In this document: positions 36,966-45,974 of the stretch, piece after piece | How the letters are laid out: each line of letters starts with the position of its first letter | Numbering within the stretch: the first letter of the stretch is position 1 | Assembly (NCBI RefSeq): GCF_006265175.1 | Contig: NZ_VDCQ01000010.1 | Location: 1-64,000 of the forward strand | Direction of reading: 5' to 3' | DNA from: Paenibacillus hemerocallicola | Lineage (GTDB): Bacteria; Bacillota; Bacilli; Paenibacillales; NBRC-103111 | Length of the DNA stretch: 64,000 nucleotides | Made by a program: the position numbers and the translations under genes | Notes under the pieces: generated by a model | What the model saw: the letters and a program-made list of their open reading frames with translations, nothing else | Databases searched by the model: none | Told to the model about the DNA's origin: nothing

Positions 36966-38033
36966 TTAGTTCGCTCCTTCCGCGACCCGGAGCCGTTTAA
37001 TGGCGCTCTCCGAATATTCGTGTATAAACCCGGTCAGCTCCTTCAGCTTGTCGAGGGACGCTTCCGGGAATAGGCCGTGGCCCAAATTAAAAATGTAGCC
37101 CGGGCTTTGCAAGCCTTCGTCGATCAACGCCTGCGCCTGCCGCTCGATCAGTTCCGCCGGTGCCGTCAAAATATAAGGATCAAGGTTGCCTTGTACGGCA
37201 AACCGGTTGTCCAGCCGTTTCCGTCCTTCGGCGATCGACACTCTCCAATCAAGACCGATGACATCGGCTTCGATATGGTGCAGATGAGGCAGAAGCTCCC
37301 CGGAGCTGACGCCCGGGAAATAAATTTTCGGCTGCGGCAAATCCGACAATCCGGCGAATATGCGGGTAATCGTAGGCAGCACGTACGTCCGGAAGTCCGC
37401 CGGGGACAGCGAACCGACCCAGCTGTCGAACAGTTGGACCGCTTTGGCGCCGGCAGCGATGTGGGCGCGCAAATAGGCGATGACCATATCGCCAAGCTTG
37501 TCCATCAGCGAGAACCATACTTCCGGCTCGGCGTACATCATTTCCTTTGTCCGGATGTAGCTTTTGGACGGTCTGCCTTCGATCAAGTAGCTCGCGATCG
37601 TAAACGGAGCGCCGGCGAACGTGATCAGCGGCACTTCCAGGTCGCGGTCGAGTATGCGGATCGTTTCTATAATATGCGACAAATCGCCGTCGACATCGAT
37701 CGGACGCAGCTTGCGGACATCCTCCGCCGACCGGATCGGATTGTCTATGACCGGACCTACATTGGCGACGATATCGAACTTGATGCCGAGCGATGCGACC
37801 GGATTCATAATATCGGAATACAAAATGGCGGCGTCGACGCCCAGCTTGCGGACCGGCATCAACGTTACCTCTGCGGCCAAATCGGGCTGCTGGCATATTT
37901 CGAGCAGGGAATACTTTTCCTTGATCTTGCGGTATTCGGGATCGTATCGGCCGGCCTGGCGCATATACCAGACGGGAAGCCGATCTACGGGCTGCTTGCG
38001 GCATGCCCGGATGAACGTATCGTTGTAAGCCAT
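36966..38033 (-). CDS. hemE: Uroporphyrinogen decarboxylase
   Basis: A 355-residue enzyme decarboxylating four acetate side chains of uroporphyrinogen III. The signature PVWYMRQAGRYDPEYR lies at about 21-36; AILYSDIMNPVASLGI and LITFAGAPFTIASYLIEG are further conserved blocks, with GVSSGELLPHLHHIEADVIG near 235. First gene of hemE-hemH-hemY, with a promoter about 60 bases upstream and a perfect inverted repeat beyond it. Confidence 0.97.
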   Translation of the reverse strand: MAYNDTFIRACRKQPVDRLPVWYMRQAGRYDPEYRKIKEKYSLLEICQQPDLAAEVTLMPVRKLGVDAAILYSDIMNPVASLGIKFDIVANVGPVIDNPIRSAEDVRKLRPIDVDGDLSHIIETIRILDRDLEVPLITFAGAPFTIASYLIEGRPSKSYIRTKEMMYAEPEVWFSLMDKLGDMVIAYLRAHIAAGAKAVQLFDSWVGSLSPADFRTYVLPTITRIFAGLSDLPQPKIYFPGVSSGELLPHLHHIEADVIGLDWRVSIAEGRKRLDNRFAVQGNLDPYILTAPAELIERQAQALIDEGLQSPGYIFNLGHGLFPEASLDKLKELTGFIHEYSESAIKRLRVAEGAN

Positions 38034-38092
38034 ATCCGACTCTCCTCTTTCTTACCCGCGCTTTTGGGAGCACTCTCCCGTTTCCAATTTTC

Positions 38093-38121
38093 ATTATGCC
38101 CGATTTCCGGTGCGGTAACAA
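38093..38121 (-). promoter_or_regulatory. Promoter of hemEHY
   Basis: Minus strand TTGTTA, 17-base spacer, CATAAT. Confidence 0.6.
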
Positions 38122-38141
38122 CTCGGGACTCGCCTATAATC

Positions 38142-38174
38142 CGACAAAACTATGACAAAAAGAAAGTTTTGTCG
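38142..38174. promoter_or_regulatory. Perfect 10-base inverted repeat between hemE and a small gene
   Basis: CGACAAAACT and AGTTTTGTCG separated by 13 bases, about 20 bases upstream of the hemE -35. The spacing and position suit a dimeric regulator rather than a terminator, as no T tract follows. Confidence 0.55.
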
Positions 38175-38268
38175 AATAGCCCGATTATTTTTTGAAACTT
38201 TTCGCCTGCTGCTGCGTTTATTATAACAAGGGGGAATGAAAACGCTTACTCAGAAAGGAGGAACCCGG

Positions 38269-38424
38269 TTGCACCCTAACGATGAGGAACGGAACACAGT
38301 TGAGGATACCGCCGAAAACAGGCAAAGCTCGCTGCCTAAGCCGTTGCGCACGTTCAGCTATTTGTTTTTCAGCGTCGTCTTTCTAGTCGGCGTCTTGGGC
38401 TGGTTCGCGACTTCAGGCCGGTAA
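38269..38424 (+). CDS. Small (51-residue) single-pass membrane protein, TTG start
   Basis: AAAGGAGG stands seven bases before a TTG, giving MHPNDEERNTVEDTAENRQS, a PKPLRTFSY linker and a C-terminal helix LFFSVVFLVGVLGWFA. An ATG 11 codons upstream is in frame but has a poorly spaced site (AAGGGGG next to the start). The charged N-terminus with a C-terminal anchor suggests a tail-anchored or N-in membrane protein. Divergent from hemE and followed by a good terminator. No family recognised. Confidence 0.65.
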   Translation: MHPNDEERNTVEDTAENRQSSLPKPLRTFSYLFFSVVFLVGVLGWFATSGR

Positions 38425-38470
38425 GCATAGAAACTTCGGAGGGACCGTATGTTGATAACGGAATCGTCAT

Positions 38471-38509
38471 AAAAAGGGCTCAACCGGAATGCGCCGGCGA
38501 GCCCTTTTC
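38471..38509. terminator. Bidirectional terminator between convergent genes
   Basis: AAAAGGGCTC-(A)CCGG / CCGG-(C)GAGCCCTTTT stem with A and T tracts at either side; serves the small membrane gene and the general stress gene. Confidence 0.85.
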
Positions 38510-38537
38510 ACATATCCAACTGAGTTTCAAATTTCGT

Positions 38538-39086
38538 TCAATATCGGCTTCTGCTTCCGCCCGGTGTCGCTCCGGCATCGATTTCGTAGGTGGATGCGTT
38601 AAGCGTGTTATTGCTGCGGAACGTATCGTATACGTCATGATCATGCTCATTGCGCGAAGGCACGAGCACCAGAATGCGGCCTTCGTCCAAGTACTCGTTA
38701 TATTGCCGCGCATCCGTCTCGGAGAAGCCGAGTCCGATCAAGCCTCCTACGAGGGATCCCGCTCCGGCGCCAACCGCCGCTCCCGTCAATGTCGCCACGA
38801 TCGGCCCCGCGGCCAATATCGGCCCGATCCCGGGAATGGTCAATGCCCCGATCCCGGCCAGCAAGCCCGCGGCGCCTCCCAGCATCCCGCCTGCCGCCGC
38901 ACCGGTAGCCACTCCTTCCGGAGCCATACTTCCGGTTTCTTCCTCTACGACCCTCGCATCGTCGCGATTTTTGGTGATGACGGAAATTTCGTCGGATCTG
39001 TATCCTTGACGCTTTAAGCCTTCAATCGCCCTTATCGCTTCCTGTTCGTCCGTAAACACGCCTACGAGCTTCTTTTCGTTATCCAT
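38538..39086 (-). CDS. General stress protein (YflT/GSP17M-like) with glycine-zipper region
   Basis: A 182-residue protein from the ATG at 39084-39086 (MDNEKKLVGVFTDEQEAIRA), which has GAAGGAGG at good spacing. Residues 1-60 form the ferredoxin-like domain seen in heat and stress proteins (GLKRQGYRSDEISVITKNRD). Residues about 65-130 are Gly/Ala-rich zipper helices (GAAAGGMLGGAAGLLAGIGA, VGAGAGSLVGGLIGLG) that may insert in membranes. A second short domain (DARQYNEYLDEGRILVLVPS) ends the protein. It sits between hemB and hemE without an obvious link to haem. Confidence 0.85.
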   Translation of the reverse strand: MDNEKKLVGVFTDEQEAIRAIEGLKRQGYRSDEISVITKNRDDARVVEEETGSMAPEGVATGAAAGGMLGGAAGLLAGIGALTIPGIGPILAAGPIVATLTGAAVGAGAGSLVGGLIGLGFSETDARQYNEYLDEGRILVLVPSRNEHDHDVYDTFRSNNTLNASTYEIDAGATPGGSRSRY

Positions 39087-39282
39087 AAGTATTGCCTCCT
39101 TCAATTGGAATGGGATTGCCGGGGGGGTGACAGTCTCCCGCGATCCGGTAGTCGCCGGCTTGTCCATAGCGCCGTGTGTGGTCGCTTTGTGGCTTTACCG
39201 CTTCTCCTTTTATGTACCCCTTTTCATGAAGTTGAAACTTTTGCAAGCCTGTCATGAGAACAAAGCCAGGACGTTCCGGCTC

Positions 39283-39326
39283 AAAAATAAAATCCGAAAC
39301 CGGTCTACTCGGGACCGATTTCGGAT
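39283..39326 (-). terminator. Terminator of the hemAX-met8-hemC-cobA/hemD-hemB operon
   Basis: Minus strand ATCCGAAA-T-CGGTC / GACCG-G-TTTCGGAT stem followed by TTTATTTTT, 15 bases past the hemB stop. Confidence 0.88.
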
Positions 39327-39340
39327 CGTTAATAGCGGTA

Positions 39341-40336
39341 TTAATTGTCCTGCAGCCAGCGAGCCGCGTCTTTGGCAAAATACGTAATGATGATGTCCGC
39401 ACCCGCGCGTTTCATGCCGAGAAGCGTCTCCAGCACGATCGCTCTCTCGTCCAGCCAACCTTGCATGGCCGCAGCTTTCACCATCGAATACTCCGCGCTC
39501 ACGTTATAGGCCACGACAGGCAGATCGAACTGCTCCTTCAGCAGCCTCAGAACGTCCAGGTAAGCGAGAGCCGGCTTGACCATCAGCATATCGGCTCCTT
39601 CGACGACGTCGCTCTCCGCTTCGCGCAGCGCCTCGCGTACGTTGGCCGGGTCCATCTGGTACGTCTTGCGGTCGCCGAATTGCGGCGTGGAGTGGGCGGC
39701 GTCCCGGAACGGCCCGTAGAAGGCGGAGGCGTATTTTACCGAATAGGACATGATCGGCACGTGCTCGAAGCCCGCTTCGTCCAGTCCGCTCCGTATCGCC
39801 TGCACGAAGCCGTCCATCATGTTGGATGGAGCGATGATATCGGCTCCGGCTTCCGCCTGCGAGACGGCCGTTTTTACAAGCAGGGCAAGCGAGGTATCGT
39901 TGTCTACGTCCGTCCGCCCTGTCCGTTCGTCGTGATGTATAACTCCGCAATGGCCATGGCTCGTAAATTGGCACAGGCATGTATCCGCTACGACGAGCAG
40001 CTCCGGCTGCCATTCCTTGATTTTGCGCGTGGCGCGCTGCACGATCGAGTTGTTGCCGTATGCCTCCGACCCGACTTCGTCTTTATGATCGGGTACGCCG
40101 AACAGCAACACCGCCTGAATGCCTAGCGCGGCGATTTCATTGATTTCTTGCTCGAGCAGGTCGAGCGACCAATGGTACACTCCCGGCATCGAGCCGATTT
40201 CCGCTTTGACGCCGGTTTCTTCCGTCACGAAAATCGGATATATGAAATCGTGCGCCGTAAGCCGCGTTTCCCGCACGATATTGCGCAGCGCGGCCGATGT
40301 GCGCAGTCTCCTGTTGCGAATTGTAGGAAAAGCCAT
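39341..40336 (-). CDS. hemB: Delta-aminolevulinic acid dehydratase (porphobilinogen synthase)
   Basis: A 331-residue enzyme condensing two 5-aminolevulinate molecules to porphobilinogen. The cysteine-rich metal site is [15 protein letters not shown] (about 118-132), so the zinc-dependent type is expected. Schiff-base lysines are in [15 protein letters not shown] (about 199) and [15 protein letters not shown] (about 250). Last gene of the hemA operon, 21 bases after cobA/hemD. Confidence 0.97.
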   Translation of the reverse strand: MAFPTIRNRRLRTSAALRNIVRETRLTAHDFIYPIFVTEETGVKAEIGSMPGVYHWSLDLLEQEINEIAALGIQAVLLFGVPDHKDEVGSEAYGNNSIVQRATRKIKEWQPELLVVADTCLCQFTSHGHCGVIHHDERTGRTDVDNDTSLALLVKTAVSQAEAGADIIAPSNMMDGFVQAIRSGLDEAGFEHVPIMSYSVKYASAFYGPFRDAAHSTPQFGDRKTYQMDPANVREALREAESDVVEGADMLMVKPALAYLDVLRLLKEQFDLPVVAYNVSAEYSMVKAAAMQGWLDERAIVLETLLGMKRAGADIIITYFAKDAARWLQDN

Positions 40337-40357
40337 CGCTATATCATCCTTCCAAAA

Positions 40358-41905
40358 TTATTCCGTCACCGCGTCGAAGCCGACGATCCTGTTCACGAGA
40401 GAAGCGACCGTCGCTTCCGCCGCGGTTGCCCGGACGATTAGCCCCGCCTTGGCGGCGGTTTCCGTCGTCACCGGTCCGATCGAGAATAACTCGAGCTTGT
40501 TCAACAAGCCTACCGGGTCCGGCTCTCCCAATGTCCGGAGAGCTTCCAGCAAGTTCGTTACCGTCGAAGAGCTCGTGAAGGTAACCGCATGGATATGCCC
40601 CTCATGAAGCATCTGCAGCGTTTCTTCTCCGCCCTCGAGCGACAACGTGTTCTCATACACGTCCACTGCGGTTACGCGAGCGCCGAACCGGCTCAAACCT
40701 TCCGCCAGCACCGGACGGGCCCGGTCTCCTTTCGGAAAAAACACGTGCTCGCCCGGCTGGACGAACTGCTTCATCAGATCAAGGAGCGTCTCCGCCTGAA
40801 ACGAGCTGTGCGGCACCAGATCGGCTATCAGGCCGCGGGCCAGCAGCGCTTCCTGGGTTTTCGGTCCGACTGCGGCGATTTTGGCGCGGTGCATCGCCCG
40901 CACGTCTACCCGCAGCTCGGCCATTCGCCCGAACGTATACTCGACACCGTTGACGCTCGTGAACAATATCCAATCGTATCGTTCGAGATTGCTTAGCGCC
41001 TCGTCCAGTGTCCGGATAATATCCTCTCGCTCCGGACGCCGAATGCGGATTACCGGAAACTCGACCGCCTCGCCGCCCTGGTCGTCGATGAGCCTGACAA
41101 GCTCGCTTGCCTGCTCGCGGGCACGCGTGACGAGCACCCGCTTGCCGAATAGCGGCCGCTTCTCGAACCAGGCCAGCTTCTCGCGCAGCTTGACTACGTC
41201 ACCGACGATAATGATCGCCGGCGACTCCATTTTGGCGGCTTTTACTAGATCCGTCAAAGTAGCCAAAGTGCCGGTAACCGTTCGCTGCTCCATCCACGTC
41301 CCCATCCGGATAACCGCTGCGGGCGTTCCGGGATCGCGGCCATGATCGATCAGCTGGCTGCAAATCGTTTCGATGTTGGCGACACCCATCAAAAAAATGA
41401 TCGTTCCGGACGCATGGGCCAAATTGTCCCAATTGACGTTCGAATACGTTTTGTTCGGATATTCGTGCCCGGTCACGACCGAGAACGAGGAGGTGAAGTC
41501 CCGATGCGTCACCGGTATGCCCGCGTAGGCGGGAACCGCGATTGCCGACGTAATTCCGGGAACGATCTCGAAGCCGATTCCGTTCTCGGCGAGCAGCTCC
41601 GCTTCCTCGCCGACACGTCCGAACACGCTCGGGTCGCCACCCTTGAGCCGGGTCACCGTCTTTCCTTGCAGAGCCAAATCGACGAGCAGGCGGTTGATCT
41701 CCTCCTGCTTGATCATATGCTTATCGGGCAGCTTGCCCACGAATATTTTCTCGGCTCCCGGCTTCATCTGCTTCAGCAGACGCGGATTGGCCAGCCGATC
41801 GTAGACGACGACGTCCGCCCTCCGGATCGCTTCCATTCCCCGGACCGTTATGAGCAGCGGATCGCCTGGACCGGCGCCGACGAGATAAACTTTCCCCTTG
41901 TTCAT
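40358..41905 (-). CDS. cobA-hemD: Fused uroporphyrinogen-III C-methyltransferase and uroporphyrinogen-III synthase
   Basis: A 515-residue fusion. Residues 1-245 are the SAM-dependent methyltransferase (VYLVGAGPGDPLLITVRGME, VTRLKGGDPSVFGRVGEEAE, VPGITSAIAVPAYAGIPVTH), which makes precorrin-2 for sirohaem or B12. Residues about 255-510 are uroporphyrinogen-III synthase (RVLVTRAREQASELVRLIDD, DWILFTSVNGVEYTF, AVTFTSSSTVTNLLEAL). One chain therefore serves both the haem trunk and the sirohaem branch. This fusion is common in Paenibacillaceae and Clostridia. It lies 7 bases after hemC. Confidence 0.95.
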   Translation of the reverse strand: MNKGKVYLVGAGPGDPLLITVRGMEAIRRADVVVYDRLANPRLLKQMKPGAEKIFVGKLPDKHMIKQEEINRLLVDLALQGKTVTRLKGGDPSVFGRVGEEAELLAENGIGFEIVPGITSAIAVPAYAGIPVTHRDFTSSFSVVTGHEYPNKTYSNVNWDNLAHASGTIIFLMGVANIETICSQLIDHGRDPGTPAAVIRMGTWMEQRTVTGTLATLTDLVKAAKMESPAIIIVGDVVKLREKLAWFEKRPLFGKRVLVTRAREQASELVRLIDDQGGEAVEFPVIRIRRPEREDIIRTLDEALSNLERYDWILFTSVNGVEYTFGRMAELRVDVRAMHRAKIAAVGPKTQEALLARGLIADLVPHSSFQAETLLDLMKQFVQPGEHVFFPKGDRARPVLAEGLSRFGARVTAVDVYENTLSLEGGEETLQMLHEGHIHAVTFTSSSTVTNLLEALRTLGEPDPVGLLNKLELFSIGPVTTETAAKAGLIVRATAAEATVASLVNRIVGFDAVTE

Positions 41906-41912
41906 CGCCCCA

Positions 41913-42854
41913 TCATCCCCCGAGCTCGGCTATTATCCGGTCCGCCCCTTGGGCGATCAGCTTGTCCGCGAGCAGATCTCCCAGCTTCACGGGGTCGCTT
42001 CCTTGTCCCCACTCCTTGATGAGTCGGCTTCCGTCGGGCGAACCGACGACCGCCGTCATTTCCAGCAGCCGTCCTCCGGCCGGGTTGTCGCGGACGGTCA
42101 CATGGGCGCCGATCGGAATTTGGCAGCCGCCGTTCAGCCGGCCGAGAAACTGACGCTCCGCCGTCACGGCGAGCACGGTGTCCGCATGCTCGAATTTTCC
42201 AAGCAGATCCAACATGAACGTATCGTCAGCCCGGCATTCGATGCCAAGCGCGCCTTGCGCTACGGTAGGAATGCAAATATCCGGAGACAAATATTCGGAA
42301 ATGCGATCCTTCCAGCCCATCCGGTGCAAGCCGGCCGCCGCCAAAACGATTGCATCGAACCCTTCCGTTTCGAGCTTCCGCAGCCTCGAATCGATGTTGC
42401 CGCGTATCGATTCGATGTTGAGGTCCGGGCGAAATGCCAGAAGCTGGGCAGCGCGGCGCAAGCTGCTCGTGCCCACACGTGCGCCTCCGGGCAGATCGGC
42501 CAGAGCGACGCCGCCACGCGTGATGAGACAATCGCGAGGATCTTCCCTGACCGGCGTGCCTCCGATAGCGAGCCCTTCTTGGCGTTCCCACGGCATATCC
42601 TTCATGCTGTGAACCGCCATGTCGATTGTGCCGTCGAGAAGCGCCTGCTCGATTTCCTTGACGAACAGCCCCTTGCCTCCGACCTTGGAAAGCGTAACGT
42701 CCAATATTTGATCGCCTCGGGTGACGATTTTTTTGATTTCGAACCGGCATTCGATGCCGGCATTGCCTGCGAGCAGCTTCAATTGCTCGATCACCTGATT
42801 CGTTTGCGTCAAAGCGAGCGCGCTTTGGCGCGTCCCTACCGTTACGGTTCGCAT
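41913..42854 (-). CDS. hemC: Hydroxymethylbilane synthase (porphobilinogen deaminase)
   Basis: A 313-residue enzyme polymerising four porphobilinogens. It opens RTVTVGTRQSALALTQTNQV. The conserved blocks are GLFVKEIEQALLDGTIDMAV and VGTSSLRRAAQLLAFRPDL, and the dipyrromethane cofactor cysteine is in LNGGCQIPIGAH (about residue 242). Twelve bases after met8, in the hemA operon. Confidence 0.97.
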   Translation of the reverse strand: MRTVTVGTRQSALALTQTNQVIEQLKLLAGNAGIECRFEIKKIVTRGDQILDVTLSKVGGKGLFVKEIEQALLDGTIDMAVHSMKDMPWERQEGLAIGGTPVREDPRDCLITRGGVALADLPGGARVGTSSLRRAAQLLAFRPDLNIESIRGNIDSRLRKLETEGFDAIVLAAAGLHRMGWKDRISEYLSPDICIPTVAQGALGIECRADDTFMLDLLGKFEHADTVLAVTAERQFLGRLNGGCQIPIGAHVTVRDNPAGGRLLEMTAVVGSPDGSRLIKEWGQGSDPVKLGDLLADKLIAQGADRIIAELGG

Positions 42855-42866
42855 CTTTTTACCCGT

Positions 42867-43535
42867 TCACCTCCCATTATTGTCGCAGCCGGGTCCGAGT
42901 ACCGCCTTGTCCAACTCGGCTTCCATCCGGCTCCTCAGCTCGTCCCACGAGCCCGAGCGGACCGCGTCGAGCGCCTCGTCGCTGAATAGCTCAGCCAGCA
43001 GCCGCCTCCGGAAATCGGGATCGCCGACCTTGCGTAATACAAGCGAGCGGTATTCCCCGGCAAATTCGAGAAAAGCGTCGATCCCGTCGCCGATCGCCGC
43101 TTCGATTCTGTCGCGAATGCGCGAAGACGCCATCGGGCTCGTGCCGGACGTCGATACCGCGACCAGCAAATGCCCATGGCGCCATACGGCCGGAACGACG
43201 AACGTGCACAGCTCGGGCGTATCCGCGACATTCACGTGCAGACCGAGAGAAACGGCATCCCCGCCGATTCTACGATTAGCTTCGGGGTTGTTCGTCGCGG
43301 CGAATACGAGTACGGCATCGTCGACGTCTCCGCTCGCATACTCGCGTCGAGAGACCGTTACGCGGCCCTCCGCTTCCCACCGGGCGATTTGTCCGGTCAC
43401 TTCGGGGCTGACCACCCAAACGTCGGCGCCCGCCTCGAGCAGCCCGCCGATCTTCCTTTCGGCGACCCGTCCTCCGCCGGCTACGACGCACCGTTTGCCG
43501 GACAGATCGGCCATGATCGGGTAAAACGATCGCAT
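42867..43535 (-). CDS. Precorrin-2 dehydrogenase / sirohydrochlorin ferrochelatase (Met8-type)
   Basis: A 222-residue protein with an N-terminal NAD-binding motif (GKRCVVAGGGRVAERKIGGL, residues 13-32) and the family block STSGTSPMASSRIRDRIEA (about 128). It oxidises precorrin-2 and adds Fe2+ to give sirohaem. It sits inside the haem operon between hemX and hemC, so sirohaem and haem precursors are made from one transcript; B. subtilis lacks this gene at this place. Confidence 0.93.
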   Translation of the reverse strand: MRSFYPIMADLSGKRCVVAGGGRVAERKIGGLLEAGADVWVVSPEVTGQIARWEAEGRVTVSRREYASGDVDDAVLVFAATNNPEANRRIGGDAVSLGLHVNVADTPELCTFVVPAVWRHGHLLVAVSTSGTSPMASSRIRDRIEAAIGDGIDAFLEFAGEYRSLVLRKVGDPDFRRRLLAELFSDEALDAVRSGSWDELRSRMEAELDKAVLGPGCDNNGR

Positions 43536-43541
43536 GCCGGC

Positions 43542-44381
43542 TCACATCCAAATCCAATGATGAAACCCCGAGTACAGGTTAAACAACGAAAAATTGATCA
43601 CGACCACCGTAAACGCGGCCAAGTTCCAAAATGCGAGCATATATCCCGGCTGCTTGCCCGAAATGCGCTGGAGCAAATAAAACGCATACACCGCCAGACT
43701 GAACAAGGAGCTGAGTACCTTAGGATCCGCCAATAAATGCATATCCCCTTCGAGCACGACCTTGGTCATGCCGAGCACCACGGACAGGATCAGGAGCGGA
43801 ATGCCGATCAGCACGGCGCGGTATGTATAACCTTCGATTTTGTCCAGGCTCGGAAATCGGGTCATGACCGCGGTCCATTGCTTTCCTTTCAGCTTCCGGT
43901 GCATGAACAAGTACATGCCGGACAGCAGCGCCGCGACCAGAAACGCCGCATAGCTGCCGATAGCGAGCGTAATATGGATAAATACGAGCTCGTCCTTCGC
44001 CTCCCATTGCTCGCTGATCGGGGTCACGGCGGGATCGCTGAAGAAATTCAGCGCCATGATGGCAAAGCAAGCCAAGTTGATCAAAAAAACGAGCAGATCC
44101 AGCCGCAAAAACCAGTTCATCATGAACGAAACGGTAACAAGCATCCAGCAATAAAAGAATAAGGCCTCGAACATCGTCAATACGGGCATGTATTGGTGCT
44201 CGTACACCCGGATCGCGATAAATACGGTTTGCAGAAGCCATACAAATGCAAGCAGCCCCGTTCCCATCCGCTTTGCACTCCGGTTTTTGGTCGCCACGTC
44301 GGAGAAAGAAAACAGCAGGCTCAGGGCATATATATATAAAATCGCATCGTAAATCCACGTTTTCGCCGGCATCGGATCCAT
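43542..44381 (-). CDS. hemX: HemX/CcsA-like integral membrane protein
   Basis: A 279-residue protein with eight predicted helices and the CcsA/ResC-type cytochrome-assembly fold (LVFIHITLAIGSYAAFLVAA, TYRAVLIGIPLLILSVVLGM). In B. subtilis HemX lowers the level of HemA, and its gene follows hemA as here. The first ATG has only a two-base gap from GAGG, so the ATG three codons later (MPAKTWIYD) is the better start. It is 4 bases downstream of hemA. Confidence 0.93.
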   Translation of the reverse strand: MDPMPAKTWIYDAILYIYALSLLFSFSDVATKNRSAKRMGTGLLAFVWLLQTVFIAIRVYEHQYMPVLTMFEALFFYCWMLVTVSFMMNWFLRLDLLVFLINLACFAIMALNFFSDPAVTPISEQWEAKDELVFIHITLAIGSYAAFLVAALLSGMYLFMHRKLKGKQWTAVMTRFPSLDKIEGYTYRAVLIGIPLLILSVVLGMTKVVLEGDMHLLADPKVLSSLFSLAVYAFYLLQRISGKQPGYMLAFWNLAAFTVVVINFSLFNLYSGFHHWIWM

Positions 44382-44385
44382 TGCC

Positions 44386-45804
44386 TCAAGTGCCGGCCAG
44401 CAGCTCTCCGGCTGCCAGCGCTACGAGCGGCTTCCGCTCGCGCTCTTCCGATCCGCCCAAGGCTTCCTTCTTCCGTTCGGCGGCAGCCGCCTTGCCTGCG
44501 GCTTGCTCCGCCTCCTCGTCCGCCCTAGCTTCGTCCAGCAGCGCCTCCAGGGCGAACAAATGCGTGAACATTTGGATCGCTTCCTCGCCCTTCCGTTCGC
44601 CGGCTAGCTCCTTGATGCGCATGATCGGATCGCGCATCATCTGGTTGAGCATGCTTTTCGACAGCTTGCGAATAATTTTCACTTCCCGTTCGCCCAGCTC
44701 CGGCAGCTTGTTCAGCATGCTGCTCATCGTTTCGTCATGAATGGCGACCGCTTTTTGCTGCAGCGCCCGGATCGCCGGACTGACTCCTAGAAGCTTGTAC
44801 CATTGATCGAATGCCTCGATTTCCTTATCGATCATGATGCCGATTTTGGCCGCTTCCTTCTGGCGTTCGTTAAGATTCGTCTCCACGATTAGCTCCAGAT
44901 CGTCGATATCGTATAAATACACGTTGGAGATCGTGGCGATCTCCGGATCGATGTCGCGGGGAACGGCGATGTCGATCATGAACAACGGCCGCGACCTGCG
45001 CCCGCGCATCGCCTGTTTTACCGCTGCCCGATTGAGTACGTAACCGGGTGCGCCCGTGGAGCTGATAACGATGTCCGCCTGCTCCAGCTCGTCGTTCAAC
45101 CGATCGATCGGACGTGCCGTCCCCTTCATTTTGGAAGCCAGATCGACCGCCTTCTCGAACGTCCGGTTGACGACGACGACCTTCTCCGCTCCGCCTGCCG
45201 TCAAATGCTTGAGCGTCAGCTCGCTCATTTTGCCGGCGCCGACGATAAGCACCGTCTTCCCGCGAAAATCGCCGAATATCCGTTTGCCGAGCTCGACCGC
45301 AGCGTAGCTGACAGACACGGGATTTTCGCCGATCGACGTTTCGGAATGCGCCCGCTTTGCCATCGTCACCGCTTGTTTGAACAGCATATTGAACATCGTG
45401 CCGGTCGCCTTTTCCTTCTGCGCCTTCAGGAAGGCGTCCCGGACTTGACCGAGAATTTGCGTCTCGCCGATTACCATCGAATCCAGCCCGCTCGTCACCC
45501 GGAACAAATGCTCGATTGCCCGCCGATCTTCATAAATATACAAATAATCTTTCATCCGCTCGCGCGGAATCCGGAACCAGTTTTCCAGAAAATTGCGCAC
45601 ATAGTGGCCGCACATGTACAGCCGGTCGACGACGGCATATATTTCCGTCCGGTTGCAGGTGCTCACGATGACGCATTCCAGTATGCTCTTCGTTTCTTTC
45701 AACTGCTGCAGCGCAAGAGGAAGAAGTCCTTCGTCAAAAGCGAACTGTTCCCGGATTTCGACGGGAGCCGTCCTGTAGTTGAGTCCTACCGCAATGATGT
45801 GCAT
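44386..45804 (-). CDS. hemA: Glutamyl-tRNA reductase
   Basis: A 472-residue NADPH enzyme committing glutamyl-tRNA to tetrapyrroles. The ATG at 45802-45804 (MHIIAVGLNYRTAPVEIREQ) follows AGGCAGGTGA. The catalytic cysteine is in VIVSTCNRTEIYAVV (about 50), with GLDSMVIGETQILGQVRDAF near 110 and the nucleotide site VLIVGAGKMSELTLKHL near 185. The C-terminal tail is about 25 residues longer than in B. subtilis, lysine/alanine rich (EEAEQAAGKAAAAERKKEA). First gene of the six-gene operon. Confidence 0.97.
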   Translation of the reverse strand: MHIIAVGLNYRTAPVEIREQFAFDEGLLPLALQQLKETKSILECVIVSTCNRTEIYAVVDRLYMCGHYVRNFLENWFRIPRERMKDYLYIYEDRRAIEHLFRVTSGLDSMVIGETQILGQVRDAFLKAQKEKATGTMFNMLFKQAVTMAKRAHSETSIGENPVSVSYAAVELGKRIFGDFRGKTVLIVGAGKMSELTLKHLTAGGAEKVVVVNRTFEKAVDLASKMKGTARPIDRLNDELEQADIVISSTGAPGYVLNRAAVKQAMRGRRSRPLFMIDIAVPRDIDPEIATISNVYLYDIDDLELIVETNLNERQKEAAKIGIMIDKEIEAFDQWYKLLGVSPAIRALQQKAVAIHDETMSSMLNKLPELGEREVKIIRKLSKSMLNQMMRDPIMRIKELAGERKGEEAIQMFTHLFALEALLDEARADEEAEQAAGKAAAAERKKEALGGSEERERKPLVALAAGELLAGT

Positions 45805-45844
45805 CTCGTTCACCTGCCTTTCCGGCTGTCTAAAATCTTTTCCC

Positions 45845-45853
45845 ATTATACCA
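45845..45853 (-). promoter_or_regulatory. Extended -10 promoter of the hemA operon
   Basis: Minus strand TGGTATAAT about 41 bases ahead of the hemA start; no good -35 is visible, as usual for TGN-extended promoters. Confidence 0.65.
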
Positions 45854-45974
45854 TAGTTCGACAAACGGAAAAGAACTAAAGTTTGAATAAATGATGACAC
45901 AGACGGACATATTCGGAGTGATTCTTTCTAACTGTAGTGTGATCGGAATATGGGTTCCGTATTCAACGTTCGCG

